This document shows, piece after piece, positions 7,886-18,397 of a stretch of 64,000 bases of DNA; positions within the stretch are counted from its first letter, which is position 1, and the number at the start of each line of letters is the position of its first letter. The position numbers and the translations under genes were made by a program. The notes beneath the pieces were generated by a model. That model worked only from the letters and a program-made list of their open reading frames with translations. It was not told the DNA's origin and did not search any database. The DNA is from Thalassococcus sp. S3. GTDB lineage: Bacteria > Pseudomonadota > Alphaproteobacteria > Rhodobacterales > Rhodobacteraceae. The stretch lies in assembly GCF_004216475.1 (NCBI RefSeq), contig NZ_CP022303.1, forward strand, positions 4,733,309-4,797,308, read 5' to 3'.

Positions 7886-10579
7886 TCAGACGAAGCGTCC
7901 GTGACAGTGTTTGAACTTCTTGCCCGATCCGCAGGGGCAGGGTTCGTTCCGGCCCGGATTGCCCCATGTGGTCGGATCGTCTTCGACAAATCCGTTCGCA
8001 GCAGGCTCCGCCGGTTCGGCGCCAGCCTCTTCCGCCGCGTGCTGAAGCTGCGCCTGCTGGGCGGCCATCTCGGCCATCATCGCGCGCTGCTCTTCCTCGG
8101 TCAGCGGGCGGACATGCGACAATTGCTGAGTTACGGTTTCGCGAAGACCGTCAAGAAGCCCTTCGAAAAGCTGGAACCCTTCGCTCTTGTATTCGTTCAG
8201 CGGGTCCCGGTTGGCATATCCGCGAAACCCGACAACCGAGCGCAAATGCTCCAGCGTCAGCAAGTGCTCGCGCCACTTGTTGTCGATGGTCTGCAACAGC
8301 GACTGTTTTTCAATGAGCCGCATGTTTTCCGCACCGAAGTTCACGGCCTTTTTGGCCATGTGCTCATCGCTGGCCTTGATCAGGCGTTCGATGATGTCTT
8401 CGTCATCGACGCCTTCTTCATCAGCCCATTCCATCACCGGCACGTCGATGCCCAGTTTCTCGATGGTCTGCGCATAAAGACCTTCGGTGTCCCACTGGTC
8501 GGCATAGGTGTTGGGCGGCAGGTGGTGTGCCACCATATCCTCGATCAATTGATGGCGCATGTCGCGGGTAATCTCCGACACATCCTCGGACGCCATGATC
8601 TCGCGCCGCTGGCTAAAGATCACCTTGCGCTGGTCGTTCATCACATCATCGAACTTCAGAACGTTCTTGCGCATGTCAAAGTTGCGGCCCTCGACCTTGG
8701 CCTGCGCCCGTTCAAGGGATTTGTTCACCCACGGGTGCACAATGGCCTCGCCCTCTTGCAGACCCAGTGTCTTGAGCACCTTTTCCAACCGGTCAGACCC
8801 GAAGATGCGCATCAGGTCATCCTCGAGGCTGAGATAGAAGGCGGACCGTCCGGGATCGCCCTGCCGGCCGGACCGTCCGCGAAGCTGGTTGTCGATCCGC
8901 CGGCTTTCGTGGCGTTCCGACGCGATGACGTAAAGACCACCGGCTTCGAGCACCTTTTCCTTTTCCGCGCCGTGTTCCGCTTCGATCCGCGCACGGACCT
9001 CCTCGGGATCCGCTTCGGGATCGGCGGTGATCGCTTCCAGCACCTTCATCTCGACATTGCCGCCAAGCTGAATGTCGGTACCGCGACCCGCCATGTTGGT
9101 GGCGATGGTGACCGCCCCGAACTTGCCGGCATCAGCCACGATCTGGGCCTCTTTCTCGTGCTGCCGGGCGTTCAGCACGTTGTGTTCCACCCCCGCTTCG
9201 GTCAGCAAACCACTCAGCATCTCGGACTTTTCGATGGATGTGGTACCCACGAGGACCGGCTGGCCCTTTTCATTGGCCTTTTTGATCTCGTCGATCATGG
9301 CCTGATACTTCTCACGCCCCGTGCGATAGACCTGATCGTCCTCATCGAGTCGCGCGATGGGCTTGTGGGTTGGCACTTCGACCACGCCCAGACCATAGAT
9401 TTCCTGGAACTCCTCCGCCTCTGTGGCGGCAGTCCCGGTCATGCCCGCCAGCTTTTCGTAAAGCCGGAAGAAATTCTGGAATGTCACACTTGCCAGCGTG
9501 ACGTTTTCCGGCTGAATCTGTGCGCCTTCCTTGGCCTCGATGGCCTGATGCAGACCCTCGGACAGGCGGCGCCCCGGCATCATCCTGCCGGTAAACTCGT
9601 CGATCAGCACAACCTCGCCACCGCGTACGATGTAGTCTTTGTCTTTCTGAAACAACTTATGCGCGCGTAGACCCTGGTTCACATGGTGTACGATCGTGGT
9701 GCTTTCCGGGTCGTAAAGCGACTGTCCTTCGGGCAGAAGACCCCGCGCGTGAAGCTGCTCTTCAAGGAATTCGTTGCCTTCATCGGTAAACGTGACCTGA
9801 CGGTTCTTTTCCTCGATCTCGAAATGGTCCTCGCTCAGCGAGGGGATCAATGCGTCAACCGAGACGTACAATTCCGATCGATCCTGCGACGGACCGGAGA
9901 TGATCAGAGGCGTGCGCGCCTCGTCGATCAGGATGCTGTCGACCTCATCAACGATGGCGAAATAGTGGTCCTTCTGGAACAGCTCGTTCAGGTCCGACTT
10001 CATGTTGTCGCGCAGATAGTCAAAGCCAAACTCGTTATTGGTCGAGTAGGTGATATCGCACTCATAAGCCTTGATCTTGTTCGGCGGACCCATCCCGCTG
10101 AATGCATGGCCCGTCGTCATACCCAACATATTATAGACTTTGCCCATCCATTCGGAGTCGCGCTTGGCCAGATAGTCGTTCACCGTGACGATGTGCACGC
10201 CCCGCCCGGTCAACGCGTTGAGGTAGGCCGCGAAGGTCGCTGTGAGCGTCTTGCCTTCACCGGTCTTCTGCTCGGCGATGTTGCCCTGGTGAAGAAAGAT
10301 GCCACCCATCAACTGCGTGTCGAACGCACGCAGACCCAGGGCCCGTTTCGCGGCCTCTCGGCAATTGGCGAAGGCTTCGGGCAGCAGATCGTCGAGGCTT
10401 TCGCCCCCTTCATGCCGCTTGCGGAATTCCTCCGTCTTGGCCTGCAGGTCGTCGTCGCTCAGCTTCTCGTATTCGGGCTCCAGCGCGTTGATCTTTTCGA
10501 TCACCGAGCGGGTCGCCTTGATCTTACGGTCGTTCGGTGTGCCGAACACCTTTTTGGCGAGTGTTCCGATACCCAGCAT
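7886..10579 (-). CDS. secA: Preprotein translocase ATPase SecA
   Basis: Motor ATPase that pushes unfolded preproteins through SecYEG. From ATG 10579 ([13 protein letters not shown]) the protein has 897 residues, the usual length; a longer frame adds 45 residues of no resemblance, and GGAGAACAC precedes the chosen ATG. Walker A GEGKT is at residues 107-111, followed by the DEVD box and the preprotein cross-linking domain. The extreme C-terminus holds the zinc motif [12 protein letters not shown], which binds SecB and lipids. A divergent PpiC-type periplasmic isomerase gene starts 173 bases away, which fits a shared role in protein export. Confidence 0.98.
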   Translation of the reverse strand: MLGIGTLAKKVFGTPNDRKIKATRSVIEKINALEPEYEKLSDDDLQAKTEEFRKRHEGGESLDDLLPEAFANCREAAKRALGLRAFDTQLMGGIFLHQGNIAEQKTGEGKTLTATFAAYLNALTGRGVHIVTVNDYLAKRDSEWMGKVYNMLGMTTGHAFSGMGPPNKIKAYECDITYSTNNEFGFDYLRDNMKSDLNELFQKDHYFAIVDEVDSILIDEARTPLIISGPSQDRSELYVSVDALIPSLSEDHFEIEEKNRQVTFTDEGNEFLEEQLHARGLLPEGQSLYDPESTTIVHHVNQGLRAHKLFQKDKDYIVRGGEVVLIDEFTGRMMPGRRLSEGLHQAIEAKEGAQIQPENVTLASVTFQNFFRLYEKLAGMTGTAATEAEEFQEIYGLGVVEVPTHKPIARLDEDDQVYRTGREKYQAMIDEIKKANEKGQPVLVGTTSIEKSEMLSGLLTEAGVEHNVLNARQHEKEAQIVADAGKFGAVTIATNMAGRGTDIQLGGNVEMKVLEAITADPEADPEEVRARIEAEHGAEKEKVLEAGGLYVIASERHESRRIDNQLRGRSGRQGDPGRSAFYLSLEDDLMRIFGSDRLEKVLKTLGLQEGEAIVHPWVNKSLERAQAKVEGRNFDMRKNVLKFDDVMNDQRKVIFSQRREIMASEDVSEITRDMRHQLIEDMVAHHLPPNTYADQWDTEGLYAQTIEKLGIDVPVMEWADEEGVDDEDIIERLIKASDEHMAKKAVNFGAENMRLIEKQSLLQTIDNKWREHLLTLEHLRSVVGFRGYANRDPLNEYKSEGFQLFEGLLDGLRETVTQQLSHVRPLTEEEQRAMMAEMAAQQAQLQHAAEEAGAEPAEPAANGFVEDDPTTWGNPGRNEPCPCGSGKKFKHCHGRFV

Positions 10580-10752
10580 GTGTTCTCCAGCGGATCTGAC
10601 TTTTTCGTGCCTGGCGCAGACTTGCCCGCCCCGCACGCAGCTCGTAGATACGTTGGTGAAGACGGCCTTGGCCAAGCCCTGTCGCGATGTAAGGGGCGGG
10701 CCAAACCGTGTCAACGCCGCGTCCCGCCGTGGCCTGCTTATAGGATGAATGA

Positions 10753-11604
10753 ATGCGTAAAGGTCTCACATTTCTGCCAGCACTCGCACTTGCTGCCATA
10801 ATGGCGAACCCGCTGGCCGCTGAGGATACCGCCGACCCAAGCACGGTCGTCGCCGTCGTCAACGGGACCGAGATCACGCTGGGCCACATGATCGTGGCCC
10901 ACGCCACTCTGCCCGAGCAGTATCAACAGCTTCCCCCCGAGGTGCTGTTTACCGGGATCCTCGACCAGCTTATCCAGCAAACCACGCTGGCACAGTCGCT
11001 CGAAGGGGAACCGGCGGATCGTGTGACCCTGTCGCTTGAGAACGAGGAACGGTCCCTTGTCGCGGCGGAAGTGATCGAGCAGGTGATGGGCCAGCCGATC
11101 AGCGATGAAGAGGTCCAAGCCGCCTACGACGAGCAGTACCAAAGCGGGCCCGCGGGCGAGGAATACAACGCCTCGCATATCCTGGTGGAGACGGAGGAAG
11201 AAGCCATCGCGATCAAGACAGAGATCGACGGCGGTGCCGACTTCGCAGAAACAGCCCGAGAGAAATCCACCGGCCCTTCGGGCCCCAATGGCGGAGAGCT
11301 GGGCTGGTTCGGGCCGGGTCGCATGGTCCCCGACTTCGAGGCTGCGGTCATCGCGCTAGAGCCGGGCCAGGTCTCGGACCCGGTGCAGACAGAGTTCGGC
11401 TGGCATGTGATCAAACTGAACGAAACCCGCGCCGTCACCGCGCCCGAGCTTGAGGAAGTGCGCGAGCAGATCCTGATGAGCCTGCGCCAGGCCGCGGTCG
11501 AAGACCGGGTGGAAGAGCTGACCGATGGGGCTGATATCGAACGCCCCGATGTCTCGGCCATTCCGCCTGAAACCATTCGCAATCTGGACCTGCTTGGCAA
11601 CTGA
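10753..11604 (+). CDS. Periplasmic peptidyl-prolyl isomerase, PpiC/parvulin type
   Basis: 283 residues with a signal peptide ([16 protein letters not shown]..., cleavage near AAEDT). An N-terminal SurA-like helical chaperone part (30-135) is followed by a parvulin domain at about 137-230 with the family segments [27 protein letters not shown] and FGWHVIKL. It should assist folding of exported proteins in the periplasm. argJ begins 1 base after its stop, so the two share a transcript although their functions differ. The divergent neighbour is secA. Confidence 0.9.
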   Translation: MRKGLTFLPALALAAIMANPLAAEDTADPSTVVAVVNGTEITLGHMIVAHATLPEQYQQLPPEVLFTGILDQLIQQTTLAQSLEGEPADRVTLSLENEERSLVAAEVIEQVMGQPISDEEVQAAYDEQYQSGPAGEEYNASHILVETEEEAIAIKTEIDGGADFAETAREKSTGPSGPNGGELGWFGPGRMVPDFEAAVIALEPGQVSDPVQTEFGWHVIKLNETRAVTAPELEEVREQILMSLRQAAVEDRVEELTDGADIERPDVSAIPPETIRNLDLLGN

Positions 11605-11605
11605 C

Positions 11606-12832
11606 ATGGCCGGCAAGACCAGTCGGTCGCCTTTGGCGCCGGCCTCGTTTCCAGACATGCCTCGGATTGAAGGTGTCCGGTTCGCCAGCGTCGCGGCTGG
11701 CGTTCGCTATGCCGGTCGGCTTGACGTTATGCTGGCCGAGTTGGCGCCGGGCACATCCATCGCCGGCGTATTTACAAAGTCCTCTACGCGCGCGGCCCCC
11801 GTTCTGGACTGTCAGGCAAAGCTGGGCGGAGACCCAACAGGAGGGGCCGCAATTCTGGTGAATGCCGGAAATGCAAACGCGTTCACGGGTCATTACGGCC
11901 AAACGTCAGTGGGCGCATTGACCGACGCCCTGGCAACCCGGCTTGATCTTCCGAAAGAACGGATCTTCACCGCCTCGACCGGTGTGATCGGGGAACCCCT
12001 GCCCCATGACCGAATTCTCGACCAACTGGATCATCTCGGCAACGCGCTTGATGGCGCAGGCATAGACGAAGCCGCGCAGGCGATCATGACGACCGATACC
12101 TTCCCGAAGGGATCGGCCCGCGCGATTGAGATCAACGGCAAAGAGGTCCGTATCGCCGGCATCGCCAAGGGATCTGGCATGATCGCGCCGGACATGGCCA
12201 CGATGCTTGTCTACATCTTCACCGATGCGGCCTATGACCAATCACAGCTACAGACGGTCCTGACGCGCCTTACGGAAAAGACCTTCAACTGCATCACCGT
12301 CGACAGTGACACATCCACATCCGACACTCTGATGGTATGCGCGACAGGTGCCTCTGGCGTGGATGCGACCGACGACCCGGTATTTTCCGACGCTCTGGGC
12401 GATGTCATGCTTGATCTGGCCCATCAAGTCGTTCGTGACGGCGAAGGCGCTTCGAAGTTTGTCGAGATCGTTGTGACGGGCGCCGTTTCGGATGCAGAGG
12501 CCAAAACGCATGGCTTATCCATCGCCAACTCTCCGTTGGTGAAAACGGCAATCGCCGGTGAGGACCCGAACTGGGGCAGGGTGGTGATGGCGATCGGCAA
12601 GTCTGGCGTGACCGCCGATCGTGATCGCCTCAGCATATGGTTTGGCGACATTCTTGTGGCGGAGAAAGGCTGGGTCAGCCCGGACTATGTCGAAGTCGAT
12701 GCAGCCGCTTACATGAAGCAACAGGATCTTGTTCTTCGGGTTGATATAGGTCTTGGCGAGGGGTCGGCCAAGGTTTGGACCTGCGACCTGACCCACGGCT
12801 ACATCCAAATCAACGCGGATTACCGATCATGA
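11606..12832 (+). CDS. argJ: Bifunctional ornithine acetyltransferase / N-acetylglutamate synthase ArgJ
   Basis: Transfers the acetyl group from N-acetylornithine to glutamate in the cyclic arginine pathway, and in bifunctional forms can also use acetyl-CoA. The 408-residue precursor self-cleaves before the nucleophilic threonine of the ATML-type site (KGSGMIAPDMATM; Thr about 199) into alpha and beta chains. ATG 11606 lies 1 base past the ppiC stop. Its stop overlaps the next ATG (ATGA) at mutT. argG, another step of arginine synthesis, is elsewhere in this window (42.2 kb). Confidence 0.95.
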   Translation: MAGKTSRSPLAPASFPDMPRIEGVRFASVAAGVRYAGRLDVMLAELAPGTSIAGVFTKSSTRAAPVLDCQAKLGGDPTGGAAILVNAGNANAFTGHYGQTSVGALTDALATRLDLPKERIFTASTGVIGEPLPHDRILDQLDHLGNALDGAGIDEAAQAIMTTDTFPKGSARAIEINGKEVRIAGIAKGSGMIAPDMATMLVYIFTDAAYDQSQLQTVLTRLTEKTFNCITVDSDTSTSDTLMVCATGASGVDATDDPVFSDALGDVMLDLAHQVVRDGEGASKFVEIVVTGAVSDAEAKTHGLSIANSPLVKTAIAGEDPNWGRVVMAIGKSGVTADRDRLSIWFGDILVAEKGWVSPDYVEVDAAAYMKQQDLVLRVDIGLGEGSAKVWTCDLTHGYIQINADYRS

Positions 12833-13227
12833 AGACAGTGCTGGTTTCGGCGGTTGCCCTTATCGATATCGACGGTCGCGTCCTTATCGCACAAAGGCCC
12901 GAGGGCAAATCGATGGCCGGGCTTTGGGAATTTCCGGGCGGCAAGGTGGAACCGGGCGAGACACCCGAGCAGGCCCTCATCCGCGAACTGGAGGAAGAGT
13001 TGGGCATCAACACCTGGCGCTCGTGCCTCGCACCTCTGACATTCGCCAGCCACAGCTATGATGACTTTCACTTGCTGATGCCGCTGTTCGCTTGCCGGAA
13101 GTGGGAAGGAATCCCCGTCTCACGCGAGGGGCAGCGGTTGAAATGGGCGAAGGCGCAGGAATTGTCTGACTATCCTATGCCGAAAGCGGACATTCCACTG
13201 ATTCCCGTATTACGGGATTGGCTTTGA
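12829..13227 (+). CDS. mutT: 8-oxo-dGTP diphosphatase MutT (Nudix)
   Basis: Hydrolyses oxidised dGTP so it is not incorporated into DNA. The 132 residues hold a complete Nudix box, GGKVEPGETPEQALIREL followed by EEELG, near residues 37-59. The substrate-recognition style of MutT is suggested by RPEGKSMAGLWEFPGG just before it. ATG 12829 overlaps the argJ stop (ATGA), implying translational coupling. Other mutation-avoidance genes in this window are mutS and rdgB. Confidence 0.9.
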   Translation: MKTVLVSAVALIDIDGRVLIAQRPEGKSMAGLWEFPGGKVEPGETPEQALIRELEEELGINTWRSCLAPLTFASHSYDDFHLLMPLFACRKWEGIPVSREGQRLKWAKAQELSDYPMPKADIPLIPVLRDWL

Positions 13228-13339
13228 GGAGATCGGCGGTTCTTCGCCTCTCCTAGGATCCCTCTCAAAATACGGGCACCTTTTTCGTGATTTGCCTAGA
13301 ATCGATGCAAAAATTCTCAAAAAAAACACATTTGTAACC

Positions 13340-13376
13340 GAATTATTGATGTTTTGTTAACCCCATATGATGTAAT
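13340..13376 (+). promoter_or_regulatory. AT-rich promoter region of the 44-residue ORF
   Basis: The 13300-13380 stretch is strikingly AT-rich for this genome and includes TTGATG and TTGTTA as possible -35 elements and TATGAT as a -10. The spacings (14 bases from TTGATG to TATGAT) are not canonical, so the exact hexamers are uncertain. The position, 40-70 bases before a good ribosome-binding site, supports a promoter. Confidence 0.45.
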
Positions 13377-13411
13377 CTAAACCAGTCAGTTTCTTTTGGG
13401 GAGGACTAGAC

Positions 13412-13546
13412 ATGCTTCGTACTATCACTGTGGGCAGCTGTGTGTCTGTGCAGGGCACATATGTTCGTTCGCTTCCGGATGGACGGATTGCCGTCCGTGT
13501 CGGGCGCACAGTGTATGCGGGCAGCCCAGTTACACGGGCCGCTTAG
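13412..13546 (+). CDS. Small protein of 44 residues, unknown function
   Basis: An ORF beginning MLRTITVGSCVSVQG and ending PVTRAA, then TAG. A strong ribosome-binding site (GGGGAGGAC) is 5 bases upstream of ATG 13412, an AT-rich promoter-like region lies before it and a good hairpin terminator follows it, so it looks like a complete monocistronic gene. The sequence is rich in V, T, G and R, contains a single cysteine and would suit a small beta-sheet protein. I recall nothing with a known function. It lies between mutT and the infB operon. The alternative is an RNA gene in the same transcript. Confidence 0.65.
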   Translation: MLRTITVGSCVSVQGTYVRSLPDGRIAVRVGRTVYAGSPVTRAA

Positions 13547-13568
13547 GCAATACACTCACGACAATACA

Positions 13569-13599
13569 AAAGGGGACAGATGAGCAGTCTGTCCCCTTT
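13569..13599. terminator. Bidirectional terminator between the small ORF and infB
   Basis: Arms AAAGGGGACAGA / TCTGTCCCCTTT (12 bp, perfect) enclose a 7-base loop. The arms and flanks place T-rich tracts on both strands (TTTGTCGTTT on plus, TTTTGTATTG on minus), so it can end transcription of the 44-residue ORF and of the infB operon. Confidence 0.85.
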
Positions 13600-13608
13600 G
13601 TCGTTTCT

Positions 13609-13636
13609 GGGGCCAGGATGAAAGGTGCCTGACCCC
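13609..13636 (-). terminator. Second hairpin directly after infB
   Basis: On the minus strand GGGGTCAGG pairs with CCTGGCCCC (nine pairs, one G-U) around a 10-base loop, 8 bases after the infB stop. No T-tract follows, but the stronger hairpin at 13569-13599 lies just beyond, giving tandem 3' structures. Confidence 0.5.
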
Positions 13637-13644
13637 AAGCTCTC

Positions 13645-16122
13645 TTAGTCGAGTGTGCGGGTCACTTCCTCACGCTCGAAGATCTCGATCACATCGCCAG
13701 CGCGGATGTCTTCGTAATTCTCGAACGCCATACCGCATTCCTGACCCGACTGAACCTCGGCCACTTCGTCCTTGAAGCGTTTGAGCGTTTTCAGCGTGCC
13801 TTCGTGGATCACCACGTTGTCGCGCAGAAGACGCACACCGGCGGACCGACGTGCGACACCTTCGGTGACCAGACACCCGGCGACCTTGCCAACACCGGAG
13901 ACCTTGAAGACTTCCTTGATCTCGGCATAGCCGATGAAGTTCTCGCGGATCTCGGCACTTAGCAGACCGCTTGCAGCCGCTTTGACGTCGTCGACCAGAT
14001 CGTAGATCACCGAATAATACCGGATTTCCACGCCTTTCTGGTTCGCCGTGTTCCGTGCGGGCGCGTTGGCTCGAACGTTGAAGCCCATGATCGGCGCGCC
14101 GCTGGCTTCGGCCAGACCGACATCGGTTTCGGTGATCGCACCCACGCCCGAATGAAGGACGCGCACGCGCACCTCGTCGTTGCCGATCTTCTCCATCGCC
14201 TGAACGATCGCCTCGGCAGAACCCTGTACGTCGGCTTTGACCAGAATGGGCAATTCGCTGACATTCTCGTCCGCCTTGGCGTTGGCCATAAGCTGTTCCA
14301 GCGTCGTCGCGGCGCCAGCCGCGGCGCGTTTGTCCTTGGCCGCCTTTTCGCGATATTCCGCGATCTCGCGCGCCTGCGCTTCGGTCTCGACCACGTTCAG
14401 AACATCACCCGCCTCGGGCGTACCATTGAGGCCCAGCACCTCGACCGGAACAGAGGGGCCTGCGGATTTCATCCGCTCACCCTTGTCGTTCTCCATCGCG
14501 CGGACTTTACCCCATTGCTCACCAACAACGAAAATATCGCCTTGTTTGAGCGTACCGGTCTGCACCAGAACCGTCGCAACCGGGCCACGACCCACATCAA
14601 GCTTGGCTTCGATCACAGCGGCTTGGGCCGAACGGTCCGGGTTGGCCTTCAGCTCAAGGATCTCGGCCTGCAGTGCGATCGCTTCCAGAAGGTCATCAAG
14701 TCCCTGACCGGTGATCGCAGAAACTTCGACATCCTGCACTTCACCGGACATCTTCTCGACAATCACTTCGTGTTGCAGAAGATCGGTGCGCACCTTGTCC
14801 GGATTCGCATCCGGCTTATCCACCTTGTTGATCGCGACGATCATCGGCACTTCGGCGGCTTTGGCGTGATTGATGGCCTCAATCGTTTGGGGCATCACCG
14901 CATCATCCGCAGCAACCACCAGAACAACGATATCCGTCACCTGCGCCCCGCGGGACCGCATGGAGGTAAAGGCCGCGTGGCCCGGCGTGTCGAGGAACGA
15001 CAGAACCGCGCCGCTTTCGGTTTTCACCTGGTAGGCGCCGATATGCTGCGTAATGCCGCCCGCTTCGCCCGCGACCACCTTGGCATCGCGGATCGCATCC
15101 AGAAGAGACGTCTTTCCGTGGTCGACGTGACCCATGATCGTGATCACGGGCGGGCGACCTTCAAGATCGCCTTCCTCATCCTCGACCTGCTGGATGACGT
15201 CCTCGACATCCGCATCCGAGACCCGGACGATCTTATGCCCGAATTCCTCGACGATCAGTTCCGCGGTGTCGGCATCAATGGTCTGGTTTTGCGTCACCAT
15301 CATGCCGTTGTTCATCAACGCCTTGACGACCTCGCCCACCTTTTCGGACATGCGGTTGGCCAGTTCGGAGACCACGATCGCCTCGGGCACCTGCACGTCG
15401 CGGACAACCTTTTCCCGCTCGACCTGGCCGCCCATTGCCTTTTGGCGTGCGCGCTCCTGCTTGCGTTTCATCGCAGCCATCGACCGCTGACGCCCGCCTT
15501 CACCACCCGAAAGCGCCTGATTGAGGGTCAGCTTGCCCGAACGACGACCATCGTCGCGGCCCTTGCCGCGCGTCTGGCGCTGATCGCGCTCCCGGTCGGT
15601 TTTCCGTGGCGTCGCAGCGGGCGCAGGCTTGTTGGGCGCGGTGCGTGCCTGGGGTGCGGGCGCAGGCTCGGCCGCGGCTCGTTTGGCAGCTTCCTCGGCC
15701 TCGCGGCGCTTGCGTTCTTCTTCCTCGGCTTTCGCCTTGGCGCGCTCTTCACGCTCTTTTTCTTCGCGTTCCTTGGCTTCCGCCTCCGCGCGTCTGCGTT
15801 CCCGCTCTTCTGCGCGGGCCTTTTCTTCGGCCGCGCGGGCGGCGGCCTCTTCGGCCTCGCGGGCCTTGGCAGCTTGCACGGCTTTCAACCGGCGCGCCAT
15901 TTCCGCGTCGGAAATACCGGCGGGACGGCGGGACGGATCACCCCCGGCAGACACGCCAGAAGATCCCCCTTTGCCCGCACCAGGCTTGGGGACCACAACG
16001 CGCTTGCGCTTGGTCTCCACCACGACATTCTTCGTCCGTCCGTGGCTGAAACTCTGTTTCACATTCCCCGGACGGGACCCGCCGCGCAAACCCAATGTCT
16101 TCTTGCCGTCAGTATCGCTCAT
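13645..16122 (-). CDS. infB: Translation initiation factor IF-2
   Basis: GTPase that places fMet-tRNA on the 30S subunit and promotes subunit joining. The 825 residues begin with a small IF2-N-type segment, followed by a long charged alanine/glutamate/arginine linker (about 85-230), then a second N-terminal fold, the G domain (GHVDHGKT near residue 332, NKVD and DTPGHA boxes), and the three C-terminal domains. It is the last gene of the rimP-nusA-ylxR-infB operon, with the typical order, 8 bases after the RNA-binding protein gene. Two 3' hairpins end the operon. Confidence 0.97.
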   Translation of the reverse strand: MSDTDGKKTLGLRGGSRPGNVKQSFSHGRTKNVVVETKRKRVVVPKPGAGKGGSSGVSAGGDPSRRPAGISDAEMARRLKAVQAAKAREAEEAAARAAEEKARAEERERRRAEAEAKEREEKEREERAKAKAEEEERKRREAEEAAKRAAAEPAPAPQARTAPNKPAPAATPRKTDRERDQRQTRGKGRDDGRRSGKLTLNQALSGGEGGRQRSMAAMKRKQERARQKAMGGQVEREKVVRDVQVPEAIVVSELANRMSEKVGEVVKALMNNGMMVTQNQTIDADTAELIVEEFGHKIVRVSDADVEDVIQQVEDEEGDLEGRPPVITIMGHVDHGKTSLLDAIRDAKVVAGEAGGITQHIGAYQVKTESGAVLSFLDTPGHAAFTSMRSRGAQVTDIVVLVVAADDAVMPQTIEAINHAKAAEVPMIVAINKVDKPDANPDKVRTDLLQHEVIVEKMSGEVQDVEVSAITGQGLDDLLEAIALQAEILELKANPDRSAQAAVIEAKLDVGRGPVATVLVQTGTLKQGDIFVVGEQWGKVRAMENDKGERMKSAGPSVPVEVLGLNGTPEAGDVLNVVETEAQAREIAEYREKAAKDKRAAAGAATTLEQLMANAKADENVSELPILVKADVQGSAEAIVQAMEKIGNDEVRVRVLHSGVGAITETDVGLAEASGAPIMGFNVRANAPARNTANQKGVEIRYYSVIYDLVDDVKAAASGLLSAEIRENFIGYAEIKEVFKVSGVGKVAGCLVTEGVARRSAGVRLLRDNVVIHEGTLKTLKRFKDEVAEVQSGQECGMAFENYEDIRAGDVIEIFEREEVTRTLD

Positions 16123-16130
16123 AAAGCTCT

Positions 16131-16751
16131 TTATCCTTCCCGGCGGCCCCTGCCGCCGTCTGTTGGGCGGAGGCCCTTCAGTCGCTGCGCTTCCTCTACA
16201 ACACGTTGCGTGAGTCCACCAGAGGCGAGCGCCGCATGTATCACAGTTTGACGTCCAAAGGCCATGCCGAGCTCATCTGCCGTCAGCCAGCCTATGTAAT
16301 GGCCGTAATGCGGCGTGCTCAGCTTGGACTTCCCACGCCCTGACCCGTCCACCGCCTGAATCAGCACTTCTGCCTCTTCCTTGGACAGCCAGTCTTTTGT
16401 CTTTTCGTAACCCGAGACCGCATCCCCGGATTTCCGCGCCAGGCTGATCAGATCGACCACCCGCCGCAGCAATTGCCGCTCAACCTCGTCTGCCAGACCG
16501 TCACCCACCTGCACCGGTTGCTTAAGGCCGCGGGCAAAGAGCTTTTTGCTCACCGCCCGCGCCAGTGCCTTGCGGTCTGAGGATACATATACACCGCGTC
16601 CGGGCAGTTTGCCCAGCACATCCGGTACGATTTGACCCTCAGGACCTGCCACAAATCGGATCAGCCCGTGTTTTGGCTGCACCTCACCCGTGGCAATGCA
16701 CTTGCGATCCGGACCGTCCGTGCGGTCTTTCGAGGCGCCACCGCGACTCAT
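16131..16751 (-). CDS. YlxR-family RNA-binding protein with L7Ae-like C-terminal domain
   Basis: 206 residues. The N-terminal YlxR/DUF448 domain (16-90) has RKCIATGEV and the family GRGVYV motif. The C-terminal part (about 95-190) resembles an L7Ae/L30e RNA-binding fold ([22 protein letters not shown]). It lies in the nusA-infB operon, where such proteins are conserved in many bacteria. A role in ribosome or transcription-complex biology is likely but its exact target is not established. A perfect stem-loop at 16764-16783 sits just before its start. Confidence 0.85.
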   Translation of the reverse strand: MSRGGASKDRTDGPDRKCIATGEVQPKHGLIRFVAGPEGQIVPDVLGKLPGRGVYVSSDRKALARAVSKKLFARGLKQPVQVGDGLADEVERQLLRRVVDLISLARKSGDAVSGYEKTKDWLSKEEAEVLIQAVDGSGRGKSKLSTPHYGHYIGWLTADELGMAFGRQTVIHAALASGGLTQRVVEEAQRLKGLRPTDGGRGRREG

Positions 16752-16763
16752 CTGGAACCCCCG

Positions 16764-16783
16764 GGGGCCTGAGATCAGGCCCC
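16764..16783 (-). promoter_or_regulatory. Stem-loop spanning the nusA stop codon
   Basis: GGGGCCTGA and TCAGGCCCC form nine perfect pairs separated by two bases (in practice a small loop), covering the nusA stop codon and ending 13 bases before the ylxR start codon. It has no T-tract. It may slow ribosomes or act as an mRNA-processing or attenuation element; this is inference. Confidence 0.45.
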
Positions 16784-18397
16784 GGTCTCCTCTTGCTCGG
16801 CTTCGACCTCTTCCCCTTCGGCTTCCTCAGCCTCCAGATCCGCAGGATCGACCCAACCCAGAAGGATGCGTGCGGTCATCACCAGTTGCTGTGCTTCCTC
16901 CAGCGACACGTCGAAGGGTTCGAGAATACCGTCATCCTTGACCCGCTCGCCATCCACCGTGGTCCAGCCGCCGGCCAGTTCCCAATCCGCGCAGGTGGCA
17001 AAGTCCTCCAGCGTTTTCACATCATCCTTGGCCAGAGCTTCGATCATCTGGGGTGTAAGGCCCTCGAATTCAACCAGGCTGTCCTCAACACCCAGCGCAC
17101 GAGCATTTTCCAGCGCCGCCTTGTTCTGCGCTTCGAGGTAATCGCGCGCCCGGGCCTGCAGCTCCTCGGCGGTGCCTTCATCGACACCGTCGATCACCAG
17201 CAATTCGTCAAGCTCGACATAGGCCACCTCTTCGAGGTTAGTGAAGCCTTCCGAAACCAGAAGCTGGGCAAAGAATTCGTCCAGATCGAGCGTGTCCATG
17301 AAGAGTTGCGTGCGCTCTTCGAATTCCTTCTGCCGGCGCGCGCTTTCCTCTTCCTCGGTCATGATGTCGATGTCGAGCGCCGTCAGTTGCGACGCCAGCC
17401 GCACGTTCTGACCGCGCCGCCCGATAGCGAGGCTCAATTGTTCCTCGGGCACCACGACCTCGATCCGTTCGGCCTCTTCATCCAGAACCACCTTGGACAC
17501 TTCGGCCGGTTGCAGCGCGTTCACAAGGAAGGTCGGCTGATCCTCGTTCCACGGGATGATGTCGATCTTCTCGCCCTGCAATTCGTTCACCACCGCCTGC
17601 ACGCGGGAGCCGCGCATACCCACGCAGGCGCCCACCGGGTCAATGGAGTTATCGTACGAAATGACCGCGATTTTAGCACGGGAGCCGGGGTCGCGCGCGA
17701 CCGCCTTGATCTCGATGATGCCGTCGTAGATCTCCGGCACTTCCATCTTGAAGAGCTCGGCCATGAACTCGGGCGCCGTGCGGCTCAGGAAGATCTGGGG
17801 GCCGCGCGGCTCGCGGCGCACGTCCTTGATGTAGACGCGGATGCGGTCATTCGGCCGGTAGCTTTCGCGTCCGATCTTCTCGTTGCGCCGCAGGATCGCT
17901 TCGCCCGCGCCCACATCGACGATGACGTTGCCGTATTCTTCGCGCTTGACCAGACCGTTGATGATCGTGCCCGCGCGGTCCTTGAATTCCTCGTATTGCC
18001 GGTCCCGCTCAGCCTCGCGCACCTTTTGCAGGATCACCTGCTTGGCGCTTTGGGCGGCGATGCGGCCCATTTCGACCGGGGGCACTTCCTCAACAAAGGT
18101 GTCGCCGACCTGGGGGTCATCCAGATATTGCTTGGCCTGTTCGACGGTGAATTCCGCCTGATAATTCTCAAGCTCTTCGTCCTCGACCACCGTGCGCACA
18201 CGCGTGAACGTCGCCTTGCCGGTCTTGCGGTCGATGGACACGCGAATGTCCATCTCCGCGCCGTAGCGGGACTTGGCCGCTCGGGCGAGCGATTCTTCCA
18301 TCGCCTCGACCACCAGACCGGGGTCGATCATCTTTTCGCGGGCCACAGCCTCGGCGGTTTGCAACAGCTCCAGCTGGTTTGCGGATGTAATGGCCAT
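16775..18397 (-). CDS. nusA: Transcription termination/antitermination factor NusA
   Basis: RNA-polymerase-binding factor controlling pausing, termination and antitermination. The 540 residues show the N-terminal polymerase-binding domain (1-125), the S1 domain, KH1 with GACVGMRGSRV near residue 254, KH2, and two C-terminal acidic repeats (about 350-500), followed by an acidic tail. Its start codon overlaps the rimP stop by one base (TAATG). Together with rimP, ylxR and infB it forms the standard operon, with possible autoregulation through the leader upstream of rimP. Confidence 0.97.
   Translation of the reverse strand: MAITSANQLELLQTAEAVAREKMIDPGLVVEAMEESLARAAKSRYGAEMDIRVSIDRKTGKATFTRVRTVVEDEELENYQAEFTVEQAKQYLDDPQVGDTFVEEVPPVEMGRIAAQSAKQVILQKVREAERDRQYEEFKDRAGTIINGLVKREEYGNVIVDVGAGEAILRRNEKIGRESYRPNDRIRVYIKDVRREPRGPQIFLSRTAPEFMAELFKMEVPEIYDGIIEIKAVARDPGSRAKIAVISYDNSIDPVGACVGMRGSRVQAVVNELQGEKIDIIPWNEDQPTFLVNALQPAEVSKVVLDEEAERIEVVVPEEQLSLAIGRRGQNVRLASQLTALDIDIMTEEEESARRQKEFEERTQLFMDTLDLDEFFAQLLVSEGFTNLEEVAYVELDELLVIDGVDEGTAEELQARARDYLEAQNKAALENARALGVEDSLVEFEGLTPQMIEALAKDDVKTLEDFATCADWELAGGWTTVDGERVKDDGILEPFDVSLEEAQQLVMTARILLGWVDPADLEAEEAEGEEVEAEQEETGA

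Noticed and set aside
7880..9670. Long plus-strand frame opposite secA
   Set aside because: The arginine/phenylalanine-rich translation matches nothing and secA explains the DNA.
14152..16251. Long plus-strand frame opposite infB
   Set aside because: It is antisense to IF-2 and low-complexity; infB has all its domains.
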